Shown: one piece after another, positions 47,532-59,450 of the stretch
How the letters are laid out: every line of letters starts with the position of its first letter
Position numbering within the stretch: the stretch's first letter is position 1
Assembly: GCA_037039685.1 (NCBI GenBank)
Contig: JAWNGF010000007.1
Location: 124,001 to 188,000 of the forward strand
Source: Ceratobasidium sp. AG-K
Taxonomy: Eukaryota; Basidiomycota; Agaricomycetes; Cantharellales; Ceratobasidiaceae
DNA: 64,000 nucleotides
Direction: 5' to 3'
Translations under genes and position numbers: made by a program
The notes under the pieces: model-generated
Told to the model about the DNA's origin: nothing
Databases searched by the model: none
What the model saw: only the letters and a program-made list of their open reading frames with translations

Positions 47532-47742
47532 GGATCGGTAATTACACGATTTGGCTGGTTAATTTAGCATCTCAGCCGTTGTACGCTTTTCCTGGGTTTT
47601 ATGCTGTTGATCAACATTTGTATGTACACTGAGTCGAAAAAGAAATACACACGTGACCTGAGTCAGTGCATATGGGTAGTGACGAGCGATGGAGGGCTTG
47701 GGTGGCTTGGTTACATTACCGTAACTTGCACATAGTCGGTAA

Positions 47743-47833
47743 TACTCAGCGCAAACCGCAGTGCTAATTGAGGCTCGTAAGGGCTCGTTTGCGTAAACGA
47801 GCCCTTACTAGCACATGCGGTTTTCGCTGAGTA
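47743..47833. mobile_element. 91-bp fold-back MITE-like palindrome
   Basis: TACTCAGCG...AAACCGCA at the left pairs with TGCGGTTT...CGCTGAGTA at the right, and an inner stem pairs GTAAGGGCTCGTTT with AAACGAGCCCTTAC. The outer TA dinucleotides fit a Tc1/mariner-type TA target site. No coding content. It directly abuts a Tc1-like transposase relic. Confidence 0.65.
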
Positions 47834-47834
47834 G

Positions 47835-48450
47835 TCTATGCGAACAAATTTTCAGAATGTTCCCAGCATTTTCCGACATTGTAGGACCGAGATACAATCA
47901 GAGTGGTTGTGCAATTCTTTTTCGGGTTTGCACTGGCGGGGCATAGATTTGAGGTGCACAACGGTGTTGATATGCAATTCATTGGTCTACATAACTCCCA
48001 TCCGGTCACGCCCCTCGTTATTCTCCACCCATGCAAGCCGTTTGTCCATTGTTACAGGCTTCAAGTGTGGCTTGGTGACGGCAACACGTCGCTGGTAGCC
48101 GGCTTCGTTGGCAACCTTCTGAACCATGTGGGCGCTGACAAATCCCACGCGCTCAGCTAATGCTGAACACGGCTCAAAACGGTGCTTTCGTATCGTCTGA
48201 ATGATTCAACGTTCTGTGTGGGCATCAATTATGGATGGACGGCCGGAGCGAGGTCGGGGAAGAGGGTATTGTATTTCTTGTCGTACTTCACAATTTTGTG
48301 CACTGTGCCCATGGAAATGCCCAGACGAGCCGCAATTTTGTGATGCAGGTATTTCTCCTCCCATAATGCTAGAATTCGACCTCGGTTAACAACAGAAATT
48401 GCAGTATTCCTAGTGCGAGTCATAATGGCTGGGCAGGTGAGTTTTCGGCT
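47835..48450 (-). pseudogene. Tc1/mariner-like transposase relic
   Basis: The N-terminal helix-turn-helix is clear: RGRILALWEEKYLHHKIAAR then LGISMGTVHKIVKYD. It is followed in shifted frame by RPSIIDAHTER, a TGA, IIQTIRKHRFEPCSALAERV and QRRVAVTKPHLKPVTMDKRL. The catalytic-core start reads WVENNEGRDRMGVM, a stop, then TNE where a DE is expected. The rest of the DDE domain and the inverted ends are not found. Inactive. Confidence 0.7.
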
Positions 48451-48879
48451 CATTCGCGTGCCCCTGTTCACACACTTTAGGGCAGGCCTAGTACTTTATT
48501 GAACGTGGTCAAGTCGAGCGGACGCTGCAATTGACTAAGTCCAGTTTCAGGCCGAGTGCTCTTGGTACGAAATCCCAATTTTGAATATTTATATAACATT
48601 GTATTGGAATTTAAGTACCGATCACGATAGGACAGGTAAGTCCATGAGCGTTTGTCAGCGAATTAGCTTAAACTAGCATTATTCTGGTCCTCAAATATAT
48701 CCCAGGTCCATATGATTGACAGCTCGTTATTGAGATATCTCCTCGAGCACTAGCAAAAACGCCTGCTCAGGGACACAGTCAACTATCCAAACCAGCTGAC
48801 TATAGTGGTTTCAACACCATCAATCGAACGAGAGCGAACAACCAATTCACTTCCATTCGTTGGGCAACCCCTTGGGGAA

Positions 48880-50247
48880 TTCTAAGCGCACGGTCGACGT
48901 CAATAATCGCGATCGTGGAGACTCGAGGGCGGAACGGCCAAGAATGGAACTGAATGAACTGGCATACTACTGCTTCATACAACGGCGGAATTCCGCTGGG
49001 TCCGAACAGGTTTAATGTTTTCGCCTTGAGCCTAAGCACGAACGACTGTATGTAATGTGATTCGGTATGTACAAAAGACTCGTTCAAAGTGGTTGATCTT
49101 GAAGCAGTCGCACATGTCGATTGGTCTGCGAGTATTGCGCATAAGGCACCTGCAATGGTGATGCCATGATTTATAGATCAAGCCCCTTATGACGTAGCAT
49201 GGATCTGGCATCGAAACAATCTATCACAGGGTCTGTGGCTACCAATGGCGGGTGCCGTTCAATGCCGCATCGGTGGGTCGACGAGGGTCGACAGTACAAA
49301 CTCGTGCATCAAAGCCCACGTTGAATACAGGTCCAAAGTAAACACTGACAATGACCCCGTGGGCGAAGCGCAGGTGGCTTCAGAACGGGCTCATTTTGCG
49401 CTGCTCTATGTAGGAAGTACGTGCTCATGCAGTTGGGCTCGGATACCTAAATTCCGGGAATACAATACAGCGGAGCGCATATATGCACTAAAAACAGGCA
49501 AACGACACTGTGTAGTACTGAACAATATGAGCGATGGTAGTATTTCTCGGGCTTGTGTATCTAGCGTGATTTCGGTTTATATTACCTCTACGCTCAGTAG
49601 CTTGTGTGCCTATCGTCCTCCCAACTGTAGCATCTGATAATTCTGAACCTTGAATTTCGGCATAGCTGTCTTTGGACGCGGGGTGCAGGCCTTTTAATGA
49701 ACTGTCCCAGAGTGAAACGGAACGCATTCACGTTGGCGATGGCGCGGTGCAGAGCCATAGCTTCTCCAAAGCAAGTCCTACGTATGTGCCACATACGTCC
49801 ATTGTTCTCCTCGGACGCGAAGAAACGCACCGCGGCTCGCTCACTAGCGCGTGTCAGTATGTCAACTTCATTAGTTTGTCGATAGTATCACCGACGATAA
49901 TATCGCCACTTGCATGATTTGCTTCAAATAACTTGAGAGAGTTCGAGATTGGAGTTGAGAGTCGCTGCGGATCAGCCAGAGCCTCCGAAGCCACGTTTGC
50001 ATGGATGGACCCGAGATCGATATCACGAGAAACCAAACGACAACCGGCTCGAGTTGATTCCTGTAAGTTTACAGCTCGCAACCCATAGAGTGAAACGTAT
50101 ATTCATTCATGACTAATAAAAATGACCAGCCAATACAAGGGTAACCTTCGTAGTTGCATCGTACATTGGATTAAGAAAAAACAGTCGAGATAATGAACGG
50201 CCAGAATGGAGAAATGTTGGATATCAAGTAGAAATTGCGTGTATCGC
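48880..50247. other. Decayed duplicated DNA, no intact gene
   Basis: Minus-strand frame 48800-49087 (RLKAKTLNLFGPSGIPPLYE, QFIQFHSWPFRPRVST) is protein-like but unidentified. 49320-49420 is the decayed counterpart of 43727-43850. The remainder is unremarkable. Confidence 0.4.
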
Positions 50248-53200
50248 CTAGCCAAACAACTGGTCGTCGTCTCCACCGGGTGGCGGCCCCTTGAGCTCGA
50301 CATGGCCCTTTTCGTCCATGACCGCATTCTCAGTCGAGACTTCGATGCCTTGCGACTTGAGTTCGCGCTCCTCGGCCTCGGCCAACCCAAGTGGGTCACG
50401 CGGGAGCCAAATCACACGCTGGGGCTCAATCGCAGCGGGATGGGTAAAGTCTTCAGGCCCGTCGTTCTTCTTTCCCTCTTCAGACACGTTTTGACCATAG
50501 TGCTCCTTGGTCTTGGTCGTCTTGGCCTGCATCTCGTGCTCGGCGCGTTCGCGCTCGAGTTTATCGAGCTTGGCTTGTTGTTCGACCGTGAGGGGTTCAC
50601 CGTTGCGCAGACGACGTCCCGAGTTGTCCGAGGATTGGCGGCCAAAGTCGCGGTCACGGAGTTCGTCTTCGTCACGGACCTCGTCTTCATTTTGGCTCGG
50701 GTGGTTCTCGCGGGGCATGCCGTACGACTTGTGGGCCAGCGTAAGGGGGAGAGGGTGGATGAGGGCGCCATACGAGTCGTTGTTGACAAAGTGGTAGCCG
50801 GCCTACACTAAAATTGGTCTCTAGTTGAGCGAAGAGATGGGACACTCACGGTAATGACGATCAAGACGACCATCAGCGCACCCTGCGGAATCGCAGACGC
50901 CTTCCCCTGGTCGTCACGGGACAGGAAGAACAGCGCGCACAAGCAAATCTGCTCGATATACAAGCCCACGAAAATGTGCTGCATAGCCTTGGGGAAGAAC
51001 AGTCCTGCGGCATGGTCAGCACTGCTCTTGACAATCGCCGCTAGACCTACCTCCAGTATCGCCAGCCTCGGGTTGACCAAACTGCCAGAGGAACAAATAC
51101 TTCCAGACTTGGTAAAACAAGAAGAACGCAACGCAAATAAGACCATTGATGATCGGGGAAATGATCGAGTAGCTATAGAATTCGGTTAGCGCTCCGAAGG
51201 ACGGTGACGGCATCAGTTGATTGATCGAGTTGGATCAACCCAGACCCGGGAGTGGTTCGGACTTACGCGAGGCCAATGACGGTGATGAGCGTCATCGCGG
51301 GGAAAAGTGTGCCCCAAGCGACGTTGCGGAGCGAGTACTTGATCGTATAGATCGAGCGGGGTGTGCTATCAAGATGTCAGTCGAGTTCAAACGACGTATT
51401 GGGCGCACGCACCTGCCGAGAATGTAGAGCTTGACGTAGTACAATACCAATGGCACAATTTGGAGCAATCCACCCGCGCTTCCGGCCAGACCTTGCAAGA
51501 TCGCATAGGTCAAGAAGAACGTCGAGGCTTCGGGAAGCTTCTCAGCCAAGATGGTCGGGATCGAGGTGGGATTGCTGGCGAGTTGAGGAAGGGCAGCAAT
51601 GAGACCCGACGAAATAGTGACAATGAGGAATGAGTGCTACAATAGCGTTAATCAAGGTCAATAGGCGAAACGAATGGACCTACGACGACTTGGAAGATAA
51701 AGTAGCGCGTCATCAGGCTGAGTTCCAATCCCGTGAACCTCGGGATACCCTCGAACCGGGCGAGGAGACGCAAGACGATCGGCAAGAGCATCATGAGAAT
51801 GGCGAGGGCGACGGGGGGGAGGATACCCGAAATGATACCAACAACGACATCTGGAAGGCGGCACAGCCAAGCCATCCAGGAGTACTTGACGCAGAGCTGA
51901 GACACGTTGGACACGACACCGACAAAAGCGACTATAGGCGCGTTAGTAAAGTCCCGTACGCTGGACGCCAGACGCACCTGGAATCGCCCAAAAGATAATC
52001 AATGCAGCGGTCGCAGCATAGCTAATTGCACGCCTGATCCTAGCCTCGTAGGGATTGATACCCAAGTTGCCCCAGATAACATCAGCAGGGGCGACCTCGG
52101 TGTACTTTTCGGCCATGCGGTAGGGCTGGTTGTGGACGAGGATCTGGGCAGCCATGTGAGCGCCAATCTGCTGATTGAAGAGGATAAAGGCCGAGTTGAG
52201 GGGTGGGTAGTTTTCGTCCATGTCCACGCCAACATTCGCGCGATCGGCAGCAAGCTTTTCGCGCCCTTCGGCGAGCTGAGCCTCGGATTCGAGCACTTCC
52301 TTGCGAGCCCACTCGATCGTGTCGACCTTTTCGCCCATAAACGGCAGACCAAATGGCAGGAACTTGAACGGGGGAAGACGGTGCGACGGGCGCTGGGCCT
52401 TGGGAACGAGCTTGTCAGCCGCAGAAGCGCCAGGCTCGAGATCCGCATCGGCAACCGGGGGCTTGACGGTGGTGATATCCTGACCCTTTTTGCTCGCCTT
52501 GGCCATAGCCAAGGTGTGCTTGCGGTGCAGCTTATTGGCCGTCGCAACGAGGTTAAACTCGGCGGATTCTAGCTTGTTGGCCGCCTTGGAACGGCGCTCA
52601 TACGCATCCGGAAGGTCTTTCAAATCACTGCCAAAGGGTCAACAAAAGATGATTACGAAATAGCGGGTACGTACCGATTAAGCCAGACTTTCTTGACACC
52701 TCCCGGAACGTGGTGGAACAGCTGGGCAAGGGCCTCTTCGTCGAGGAATTTACGGGGAACGCCGGTGATGAGAACTGTATTGGCCTGGGCCGACTTGGAG
52801 TGGATGGGGTCGACCAGGTGACGCTGGCGCTTTTCGACAAAATTGCGCATTTCCTTTTTGATGTTGAATAGGACCCAGAATGTACCAAGCCAGGCGAGAA
52901 TGAGGTGGGCAGCATAGCGAACAGTGGCGTCGCCGGGGATATTGCCAAACGTGAATTGGTCGAGGCCGTCCTTGTTGTTGATTCCTGCTGCGTCGACGGG
53001 GAGAAGAACGGCCCAAGATACGAGCCTGCTGAGGTCAGCGCGGGTCTGATCTAGTGCGAGCGACTCACCAGAATGGCAGAAAGATGCGGACCATCATGCG
53101 CAGAAAGCGCACAAAGAAATACGCGTCCATTCCATTGTGATGTTTGATGTCTTCGTGGTCGGCTTTGAATATCGTCACTGGCCAGCTCAGGAGATGCTCG

Positions 53201-53469
53201 CCCAGGGGTTTCTGTCGTTTTCTACACGGAGTTAGATGTGTACATGATATATTTGTGGACTCACCCCTCGGGAAGGAACCTCGACCTGGGCTCATAAATC
53301 GCAGGAAACGAGCGACGCAGAACAGTAAACGCAACGATTTCTGCCCCAAATATGGCAGCATTGAGCACAAGCGCCGTTACAAACGACGACGTCGACGCCG
53401 ACTGCGCCTCTTGGACGTCCCTGCAAAGAGTCAGCTGAGCCACGGATGTTGAAGAGGGACGTACGACAT
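50248..53469 (-). CDS. CSC1/OSCA/TMEM63 (DUF221) family channel
   Basis: Predicted plasma-membrane or endomembrane osmosensitive cation channel or scramblase-like protein. ATG at 53469 (MS, then a spliced DVQEAQSAST) leads to the first helix (FVTALVLNAAIFGAEIVAFT), then GMDAYFFVRFLRMMVRIF, a second and third helix, the cytosolic loop (TVLITGVPRKFLDEEALAQL; KVWLNR; ADVIWGNLGINPYEARIRR) and the seven-helix core: VSNVSQLCVKYSWMAWL, PPVALAILMMLLPIVLRLLA, LELSLMTRYFIFQVV, FLIVTISSGLIAALPQL, YAILQGLAGSAGGLLQIVPL, FPAMTLITVIGLAYSIISP, and further helices at 51180-50860. A long charged tail ends DDDQLFG. About ten exons with 50-65-bp introns. The domain order (N-terminal TM, PHM7-type loop, RSN1-type 7TM) is complete. 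Confidence 0.92.
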
Positions 53470-55470
53470 GGTGATGAGGACAAGGGACCGCCAACTGGGC
53501 CTTAAGTCATAACTTTGCTTCCGATCCGCTCCACATTATGTCATCGCTGTCGATCCCTCGGTTCCTCCCGCAACGGCTAGGGCATCCCTCTCCTGGTCAA
53601 ATGGACAGTCAAGCTGCGACGTCGCCTCGGCTACTGCGCTGCGTGCCTCGATCGATTCCGATCAGTGTCTAATACATGTCGAATATGGACATTTAGCACA
53701 GCTTTGAGCGACGATAATTAGTCCAGGCCCGGCTCCGTTCCTGGCCGATGCACCGCCTACTGCGCAAGGCACCTCCCCCTCGACTCACCGGAGTCCAGTC
53801 CCCGCCCACACCTCTCCTCTCAGTCTCGTCGCGTCCAGTCATGTGCAGTCTGCCTCGGCTGCGCACCGAACAACGGAAAATTGGCATCCAATCAACAACG
53901 TGTCTTCTTCCTTTATTGGTGGCTGATAACGCAACTCGTCCGATTAGGTAAACGTAAACAAACCCCGCTGTGGAGCCGACCTCGATCTTGCATGACGATG
54001 CCCAGAACCCGGTGATGTCACATCGGGTCGTCGTAGTTGATGGATCCCATCTGAGGCATTATGGCGAGTTCATTTCCGTTATTTTACCCTGCTCTGTGGG
54101 TCATGTCTGACATGCATGTTTATCTCCCGACGAATAGATTACGTCCGGTGCGGAACTTGATTTGGGTCACAGAGTCGGTGAGCTGACCGTGCCAGGAATG
54201 CATGCCAGGCAAATATCGATTTCGGTACCGGGTCGGCACAGCGAGCCGGTTATAGAAATTCATTTTACGCCGTAAAGAGTCCCGAGTGTAGGTCTAACAT
54301 ACCCTAACGCCACTCAGAAATCGCCGTGGTAGGAAGTCGCCTTCCTCTTCCCGCCACGTCGACGCGACACACTCAAATGCGATGGGGCTGGGATGTATTC
54401 CGGGATATACTCGGAATACGGCCGATAGGACAAGTTCAAGCCGGTGTTCCATAAATGGCATTTGAAGTTGTCATAACGAAACCGAGAAGAGTGCCAAGTG
54501 AATGTGAACTACCAGCGGGAGATGTATGCAGCGAAAACCAAATACGATGCGATCCACCTGTATTTGGCCTTTACTGTTGACCATCTAACGTGGTTGGCAT
54601 GAAACGGCCGAGGCACGGACGCATGCTTGGTCTATTCAACCCCAAAACACTGATTGGAATACTTTCAAAGCAATTCCTGTATTATCGTTGGCCGGGTTTA
54701 TATGCTAGGGAAAGGGGCCGGACGCGCGCAGCGCGTGTATCGGGCGGGAGAGAGGCGAGCGGATGACAAAGCGACGCGAAGCGCGCGACGTTCGAGCAGA
54801 TGCAACGAGATGGAGAACGAAGATGAGAGCGAGGCGAGCGAACACGATGCGTACTAACCGAGGGACACGCGACAGGATCCTCGGCTCGAGAGAACCGACG
54901 ATTAAGAACGAGACGGGAGAGACCACACGAGGGAGACTCGCTAGGGGCGAGAAACCTAAAAGACAAAATGAACCTGAACTCGAAATGGCAGAATGAGTTC
55001 TTAATTATACACCTAAAAGATAAAACGAACTAGAAAATTGTGAGGAAAGAAAGGAAAACAAAAGAACCTGGATTTACCCTCAACTGGAATTGTTAGAATG
55101 AGTTAGGGTTGCCGGCGAGACGAGATATCTTGAGATGAGCGAGACGCGAGTCGCGTGTTTCGCCAAGACCAGCACGTGCGAGACGTTGCAAGACGGGGCG
55201 CCCACAGATATGAGAAGCTTGAAGTGATGCCAGGCATCACCCGCTAATGCACGTGCGCATCACTAATTGACCAATGAGAGCCCGGCTTGAAAGTGAAGCA
55301 GATGCTAGCATTAAATCGCGCAAGGCCCAACGCGCATTTATTGTGCAATTTTTGTGAGGACCCAGAACGACCAGAGCAACTGACCTTGACTTATGAACGG
55401 GTAGGATGTGCGACTGGTGAAGGCCCGAGATTGTTGCGATTAGGGTGTTTGGGCCCAGCTAAAGAGAATG
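53470..55470. other. Long gene-free stretch with purine-rich low complexity
   Basis: No convincing gene. 54720-54960 is rich in GAG/GCGAG motifs on the plus strand and 54960-55080 is A-rich. Frames there are compositional. It may hold old repeat sequence. Confidence 0.4.
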
Positions 55471-55474
55471 TATC

Positions 55475-55608
55475 TCAGCTCGTGCGACGTGGAAGTAGAG
55501 AACTACTGTATATACCTAAAGAGATTGTATCTACGGGTATGTACTGAGCAACATAAATAGAAAAAAAAAAAACATACCTCAGCTCGTGCAATGTGGAAGT
55601 AGAGAACT
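55475..55608. repeat. Short direct repeat
   Basis: CTCAGCTCGTGC-GA-GTGGAAGTAGAGAACT occurs at about 55475-55504 and again at about 55577-55606, with an A-run between (55560-55572). Probably a local duplication or an element end. Confidence 0.5.
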
Positions 55609-56340
55609 GAGGTTGAAATGCCTCAACATGACACTTTAACAAACTATCGCGGAAACGTCCAGGTCACATAATTGTATGCATCTAACTACGCGGGATAATG
55701 AAATTCCAACAGAGATCACGCAAGAATGAAGCACATGTCACAAGCAAGAACCACTGAGAGGGTGCTTGTAAAACTCGGCCAAAACTTGGTCAGTATATGC
55801 TATAAAAGCACCCTACTTCCGGTCGCTATACCCTATCTCATTTATCGCTCTTACATTGCTTACTTGGCCATTATGCCGTCAGCGTCTCCGTGCGCTCTCT
55901 GTGATTTGCGCCTTGCGTGTCCAATTCATATGCCTCACCTTGCTCACGCACTCGCTAAAAGCTCGGTTGAACGCTCGGATGAGATCTCTGCTGCGGCTCA
56001 TGCTTAGCGCCCCAGTAGACCTATTGGTCACAAGGGTGGGCGCTTTACATCCACTCATTCGATCCTATCTTGCCAGTTCTTTGTGTTACAGCTCAATCCA
56101 CCTGCTAACCCCCTGAAGGAACCAACACATCCAGCGCCTCTCGAATCGACCGCATCATTTGCGACTGGCCCCACAGTGTGTTTGACTCCATCAATTTTCT
56201 CTCCACAGGCAGTTCGTTGATGTTCTTCCTCTGCTCAGCCAACCGCCAACTTGAAGAGGCGGCCCATGGAAACCTCGACAACAAATCCAAGCAACATCCG
56301 AGAACCATCATTCCACCCTTCATGCTCCATCATCTAGTAA
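55609..56340. other. No intact gene
   Basis: Upstream of the hAT relic. A Pro/Thr-rich segment near 56110-56210 might be part of the old transposase but stops interrupt it. Confidence 0.3.
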
Positions 56341-56762
56341 AATCCCGGTCGATGTGTTGCTGACGGCCGAAATCGAGGAAGATCTTCGTTTTTGGGAAGC
56401 TTTTCCGACATATTCTGTAGAAGATATGGGTACGATTGGGCTGGTAGAGTTCTGGAAGGTAAGTTAGCTTGCCTGTGCACGACCAAGTTAGGTTCTCACT
56501 GGATTATTCTTAGGCTCATGCACTCGATTTTCCACTGCTCTATCAGATCGCGATGGATGTTTTACTAGTTCAGGCATCCTCCGTGTCTTCAGAGCGCGCC
56601 TTCTCCTCGACTCACTTGCACGCAGGGACGGAACAAAGCGGTGGTCAGGAATATCGAGATCCTGCAAATCAAGAAACACTCTTTGCATTGTTGCCGTGCG
56701 GTTTTTTAGAACAATCAAACCCTGGATTTTTTCGAGCATATCATTCGACAGCTCGGAGTTGA
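56341..56762 (+). pseudogene. hAT transposase C-terminal relic
   Basis: Reads IPVDVLLTAEIEEDLRFWEA, FPTYSVEDMGTIGLVEFWK, then a good intron (56460 GTAAGT to ATTCTTAG 56513), then AHALDFPLLYQIAMDVLLVQ, ASSVSSERAFSSTHLH. The (S)V(S/A)SERAFS motif with the preceding FWK...hPhLxxhA(x)DhLxxQ pattern is the hAT dimerisation domain. After it the frame departs from the family. The catalytic DDE region and zinc finger are missing. Confidence 0.7.
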
Positions 56763-57367
56763 GTCTGAATCGGAGGTCTGATATGTACGGACTTGAAGAT
56801 GTGGATACATGCAAGTCTGACTAATCAAAAGCATATACCTCTGGTCTGTTAGCGATCCCACACTACTACATCAACACTTGAAGGAATTCCTATGCCCCGT
56901 CTTACTCCACACTCACGATTTAAGCTCACTTCCAAACCCCATTCGCGCGCCTCCAAGAAGCGCGATTCCTATATCGCGAGCTCCCTCACACCCCCAAGTA
57001 CTGTGGAGGCTAAGTGCGCTGAATCCTGGCCACACCAACATCGAAAACTCATGACTTAGATCACTGTGCATGTCCGCTTTCAGTGACCGATGCGCTGAAG
57101 ATTATCGTCGGGAGTGACTGGGGGACAAATTAGCTCTACAGTCTATTCAAATTTTCCTTTTTTAGTACCAATGTCCACGAACCATGCGCGAGGCGATTGA
57201 AAACTGATGTAATCCATCACTGAAAGCGGTCATTTTCGGTTCAGTGCATTTGGCGAGGTTATTCGGTAATCTGAGACCCCACGGTGAAGCCCGAGCAGCG
57301 GAAACCCTAAAGAGCGCCCGCGCGTCATGAATTTCACAAGAAATGGCAACATCCCGACTGCAAGGTC

Positions 57368-58450
57368 ATGAAGTGGTATAGGCTTCAAACTACCACCCGG
57401 TTCACGTCCATGCAGCACTGGAAAAATCTTGACACTCAGTTCTGGCACGAGTTCCTCATAGTTCAGCTTTCCGATGGATCCGCTCGCCGAATCGAACGAA
57501 TGGGCGAGGGTTCTCGAACAAACGCAATCAGACGCATAGGTTGCACCGTATACGATCTTATCCAGTGGTTCTCTCCCGAAGACAACCGTGCGAAACAGTG
57601 GCAAACTGGATCCAACAAGCTCATCACTCAGATAGGCTTTCCACATTCGTTCGACTTGCTCGACGTCCTCGCTAGCTGCTACACTATCCAGCATCAATTT
57701 GAACGGGCCTCGGTATATACACTTCAGCGCTACAACTGCTACTTCCTATGCAATACTATCATCGCTATACTCACTCGTCGCATCGGAGAATGGGAGAGAT
57801 TCATGGCTAGTTACCAGTGGGCGACTACGGTGGATGAACTGCTCGATGATCTGAAGCGCGCGTCGCTGTTACCGATGGGGGAGCAGAGCCCAGTTGACTA
57901 TCTCGCGATTGGTATATGCTCGCTGTTCTATCCAGACAGCCCTAATCCTGCAGGGGTTTTATTAGATATAATTCGATCACAACTGGAGAGTGAGGCCCGT
58001 AATAGGTGGACGGTGACTCTAATGGAATCGTTGTGGCACCCCGATTCCTGGGCTGTCACTATGGGATCAGGTTATACACTTGAATTGGAAGAAGTCCTCA
58101 ACAACCTGCCGGCGACAAACCTTGATACCGACATGCCAGAAACGATTTCCCCCCACCCAGTCACCGTGCTACACGATCTGCTAGCTGCTCCGGACGAAGA
58201 AAAGTACCCCCGAGGCTATATGGATTTCGCTCCGGTCAATGTGTTGGTCGTCAGCGAGGTTTGCCAGAGCGATGCGCGTAAGCATACACGCGCTCGGCCA
58301 TCCGAGCGATCCAATGGTAACGAAACACACACAACATATGACACCGCCGCCGACGTGATCACGTACTGTACTTGGCCTCCAAAAAAGTATCCGGAAAGAA
58401 TAAATGCAAGATTACCGCCACACACAACCTCAAGAGTGCTTATATGCTAA
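57368..58450 (+). CDS. Divergent third member of the His/Cys family
   Basis: 360 residues in one open block. The family core is kept: FWHEFLIVQLSDG (His27, Glu28), GFPHSFDLLDVLASCY and LQRYNCYFLCNTIIAILTRR (Cys124), aligned with HEYIVLEM, HFPxGQDLLTVLGICY and TSFNCYFLSWTI in the two 39-47 kb copies. The Ser-rich N-terminus, Ala-rich helix and Trp-rich repeats of those copies are missing. The sequence upstream of ATG 57368 may hold a small first exon, and the last 60 codons (after VLVVSE) may be intronic. So the invariant part of the family is the about 100-residue core. Function unknown. Confidence 0.6.
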   Translation: MKWYRLQTTTRFTSMQHWKNLDTQFWHEFLIVQLSDGSARRIERMGEGSRTNAIRRIGCTVYDLIQWFSPEDNRAKQWQTGSNKLITQIGFPHSFDLLDVLASCYTIQHQFERASVYTLQRYNCYFLCNTIIAILTRRIGEWERFMASYQWATTVDELLDDLKRASLLPMGEQSPVDYLAIGICSLFYPDSPNPAGVLLDIIRSQLESEARNRWTVTLMESLWHPDSWAVTMGSGYTLELEEVLNNLPATNLDTDMPETISPHPVTVLHDLLAAPDEEKYPRGYMDFAPVNVLVVSEVCQSDARKHTRARPSERSNGNETHTTYDTAADVITYCTWPPKKYPERINARLPPHTTSRVLIC

Positions 58451-58515
58451 ATGAAAAATGTATGGGTGGCATGCATGGTGACGCTTGCCGTAACGAGAAA
58501 TGAAATAACCACATG

Positions 58516-58610
58516 GAGCCGGTGCAATCACTGTGGGAAGCCGAAGCACTTGTTCAAGTGCGAAACTCCCAAAATGTATTGTGAAGTGTCTGTGAACTGT
58601 CAATCCGTAT
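58516..58610 (+). other. MYND-like zinc-finger remnant
   Basis: Translation gives RCNHCGKPKHLFKCETPKMY then CEVSVNCQ. CxxC, a later KC, then YC and CQ follow MYND spacing, but the third Cys pair is incomplete (C-E-T-P-K). It sits just 3' of the His/Cys-family gene and might be its last exon or a separate relic. Confidence 0.4.
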
Positions 58611-58639
58611 TGAGAATAGGTGTTATATTTCAAACATAA

Positions 58640-59450
58640 ACCGATGTCTTGAACCAACTGTTATTTTTGTGTCCCCTGTCCAGCAGACATTCTAAGTACT
58701 GGAAAATACTCACCGGGAGAACTGATTTGACCCTGCGCCCAACAGCGCACCGATAGCACACAAGAGGCGGGGCACGCACGGGGAAGGCACCCACACCCAC
58801 TCAAATCCCATTGAGTCGCCGTGTTTCGGCCCCGTTGAGCTCCCTGCACCACTGCCACCGCTCAAAGCACTCCACAGGAGTATCAAAGTCACTTCCTGAG
58901 ACATTTTGGGACATCGGCACTTCGTCAGCCCTATGTAGAAAGGGGCGCATCCGGGGTCCCAGGTTGACTGGAAGGTGGGGTTCATCTGCACTTTTGTCAA
59001 GTGGGTGTCACACTTGAATGGGAGGGACCTGAAACCTTGCCCGAAGTGCCTCCACTAACTGTAGTGAATGGTGGACATAGGGAAATCGCAGTTTCCTAGA
59101 TCAGCAACCCTGACGATTTTCAGTAAGCAACATTGACGAAAGTAGTAGAAAACGAAGTTGAGAGCAACTTTTATTGTGAGCGCTAGAGGCACCGCGGCAT
59201 GGCTATTGCGATATGGGGGACTCGAAAACCGTGCCCAAAGGGGGTTTCCTAGTCACCTAACATGAAATAGTCAAAAGCAACCGACTTGTGTCAACTGGTT
59301 CTCGTCAACCAGGCATTTTTTATTTTCTTTATTTTTTATTCTTTTTTTTTGCTGATGCCGCAGCGAAGGTGGAAAACGAAGGGATGAAACTGGAAAAAAG
59401 AAGTGATTAGGTGAGGTGGCAGAGGAGATTGAGGTGGCTGGCAGCCACCT
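58640..59450. mobile_element. Probable decayed LTR-element interior
   Basis: No clear gene. The last part (about 59350-59410) reads like a polyprotein tail (ADAAAKVENEGMKLEKRSD, stop) just before a polypurine tract and LTR, so the preceding DNA may be element interior. Poly-T at about 59310-59350. Confidence 0.35.

Larger units (their letters stand above)
45220..48870. repeat. Segmental duplication, copy 2
   Basis: Direct repeat of 39100-43260 (same orientation). It carries its own insertions: the stretch 47630-48490 with a fold-back MITE and a Tc1 relic lies exactly where copy 1 has unrelated DNA (41511-42065). It lacks the beta-trefoil gene. Confidence 0.75.

Noticed and set aside
51907..52572. 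221-codon plus-strand frame
   Set aside because: Exact antisense of the long exon of the CSC1-like channel.
54654..54996. Arg/Glu-rich frames on both strands
   Set aside because: Low-complexity GAG/GCG sequence gives open frames in several phases; no homology evident.
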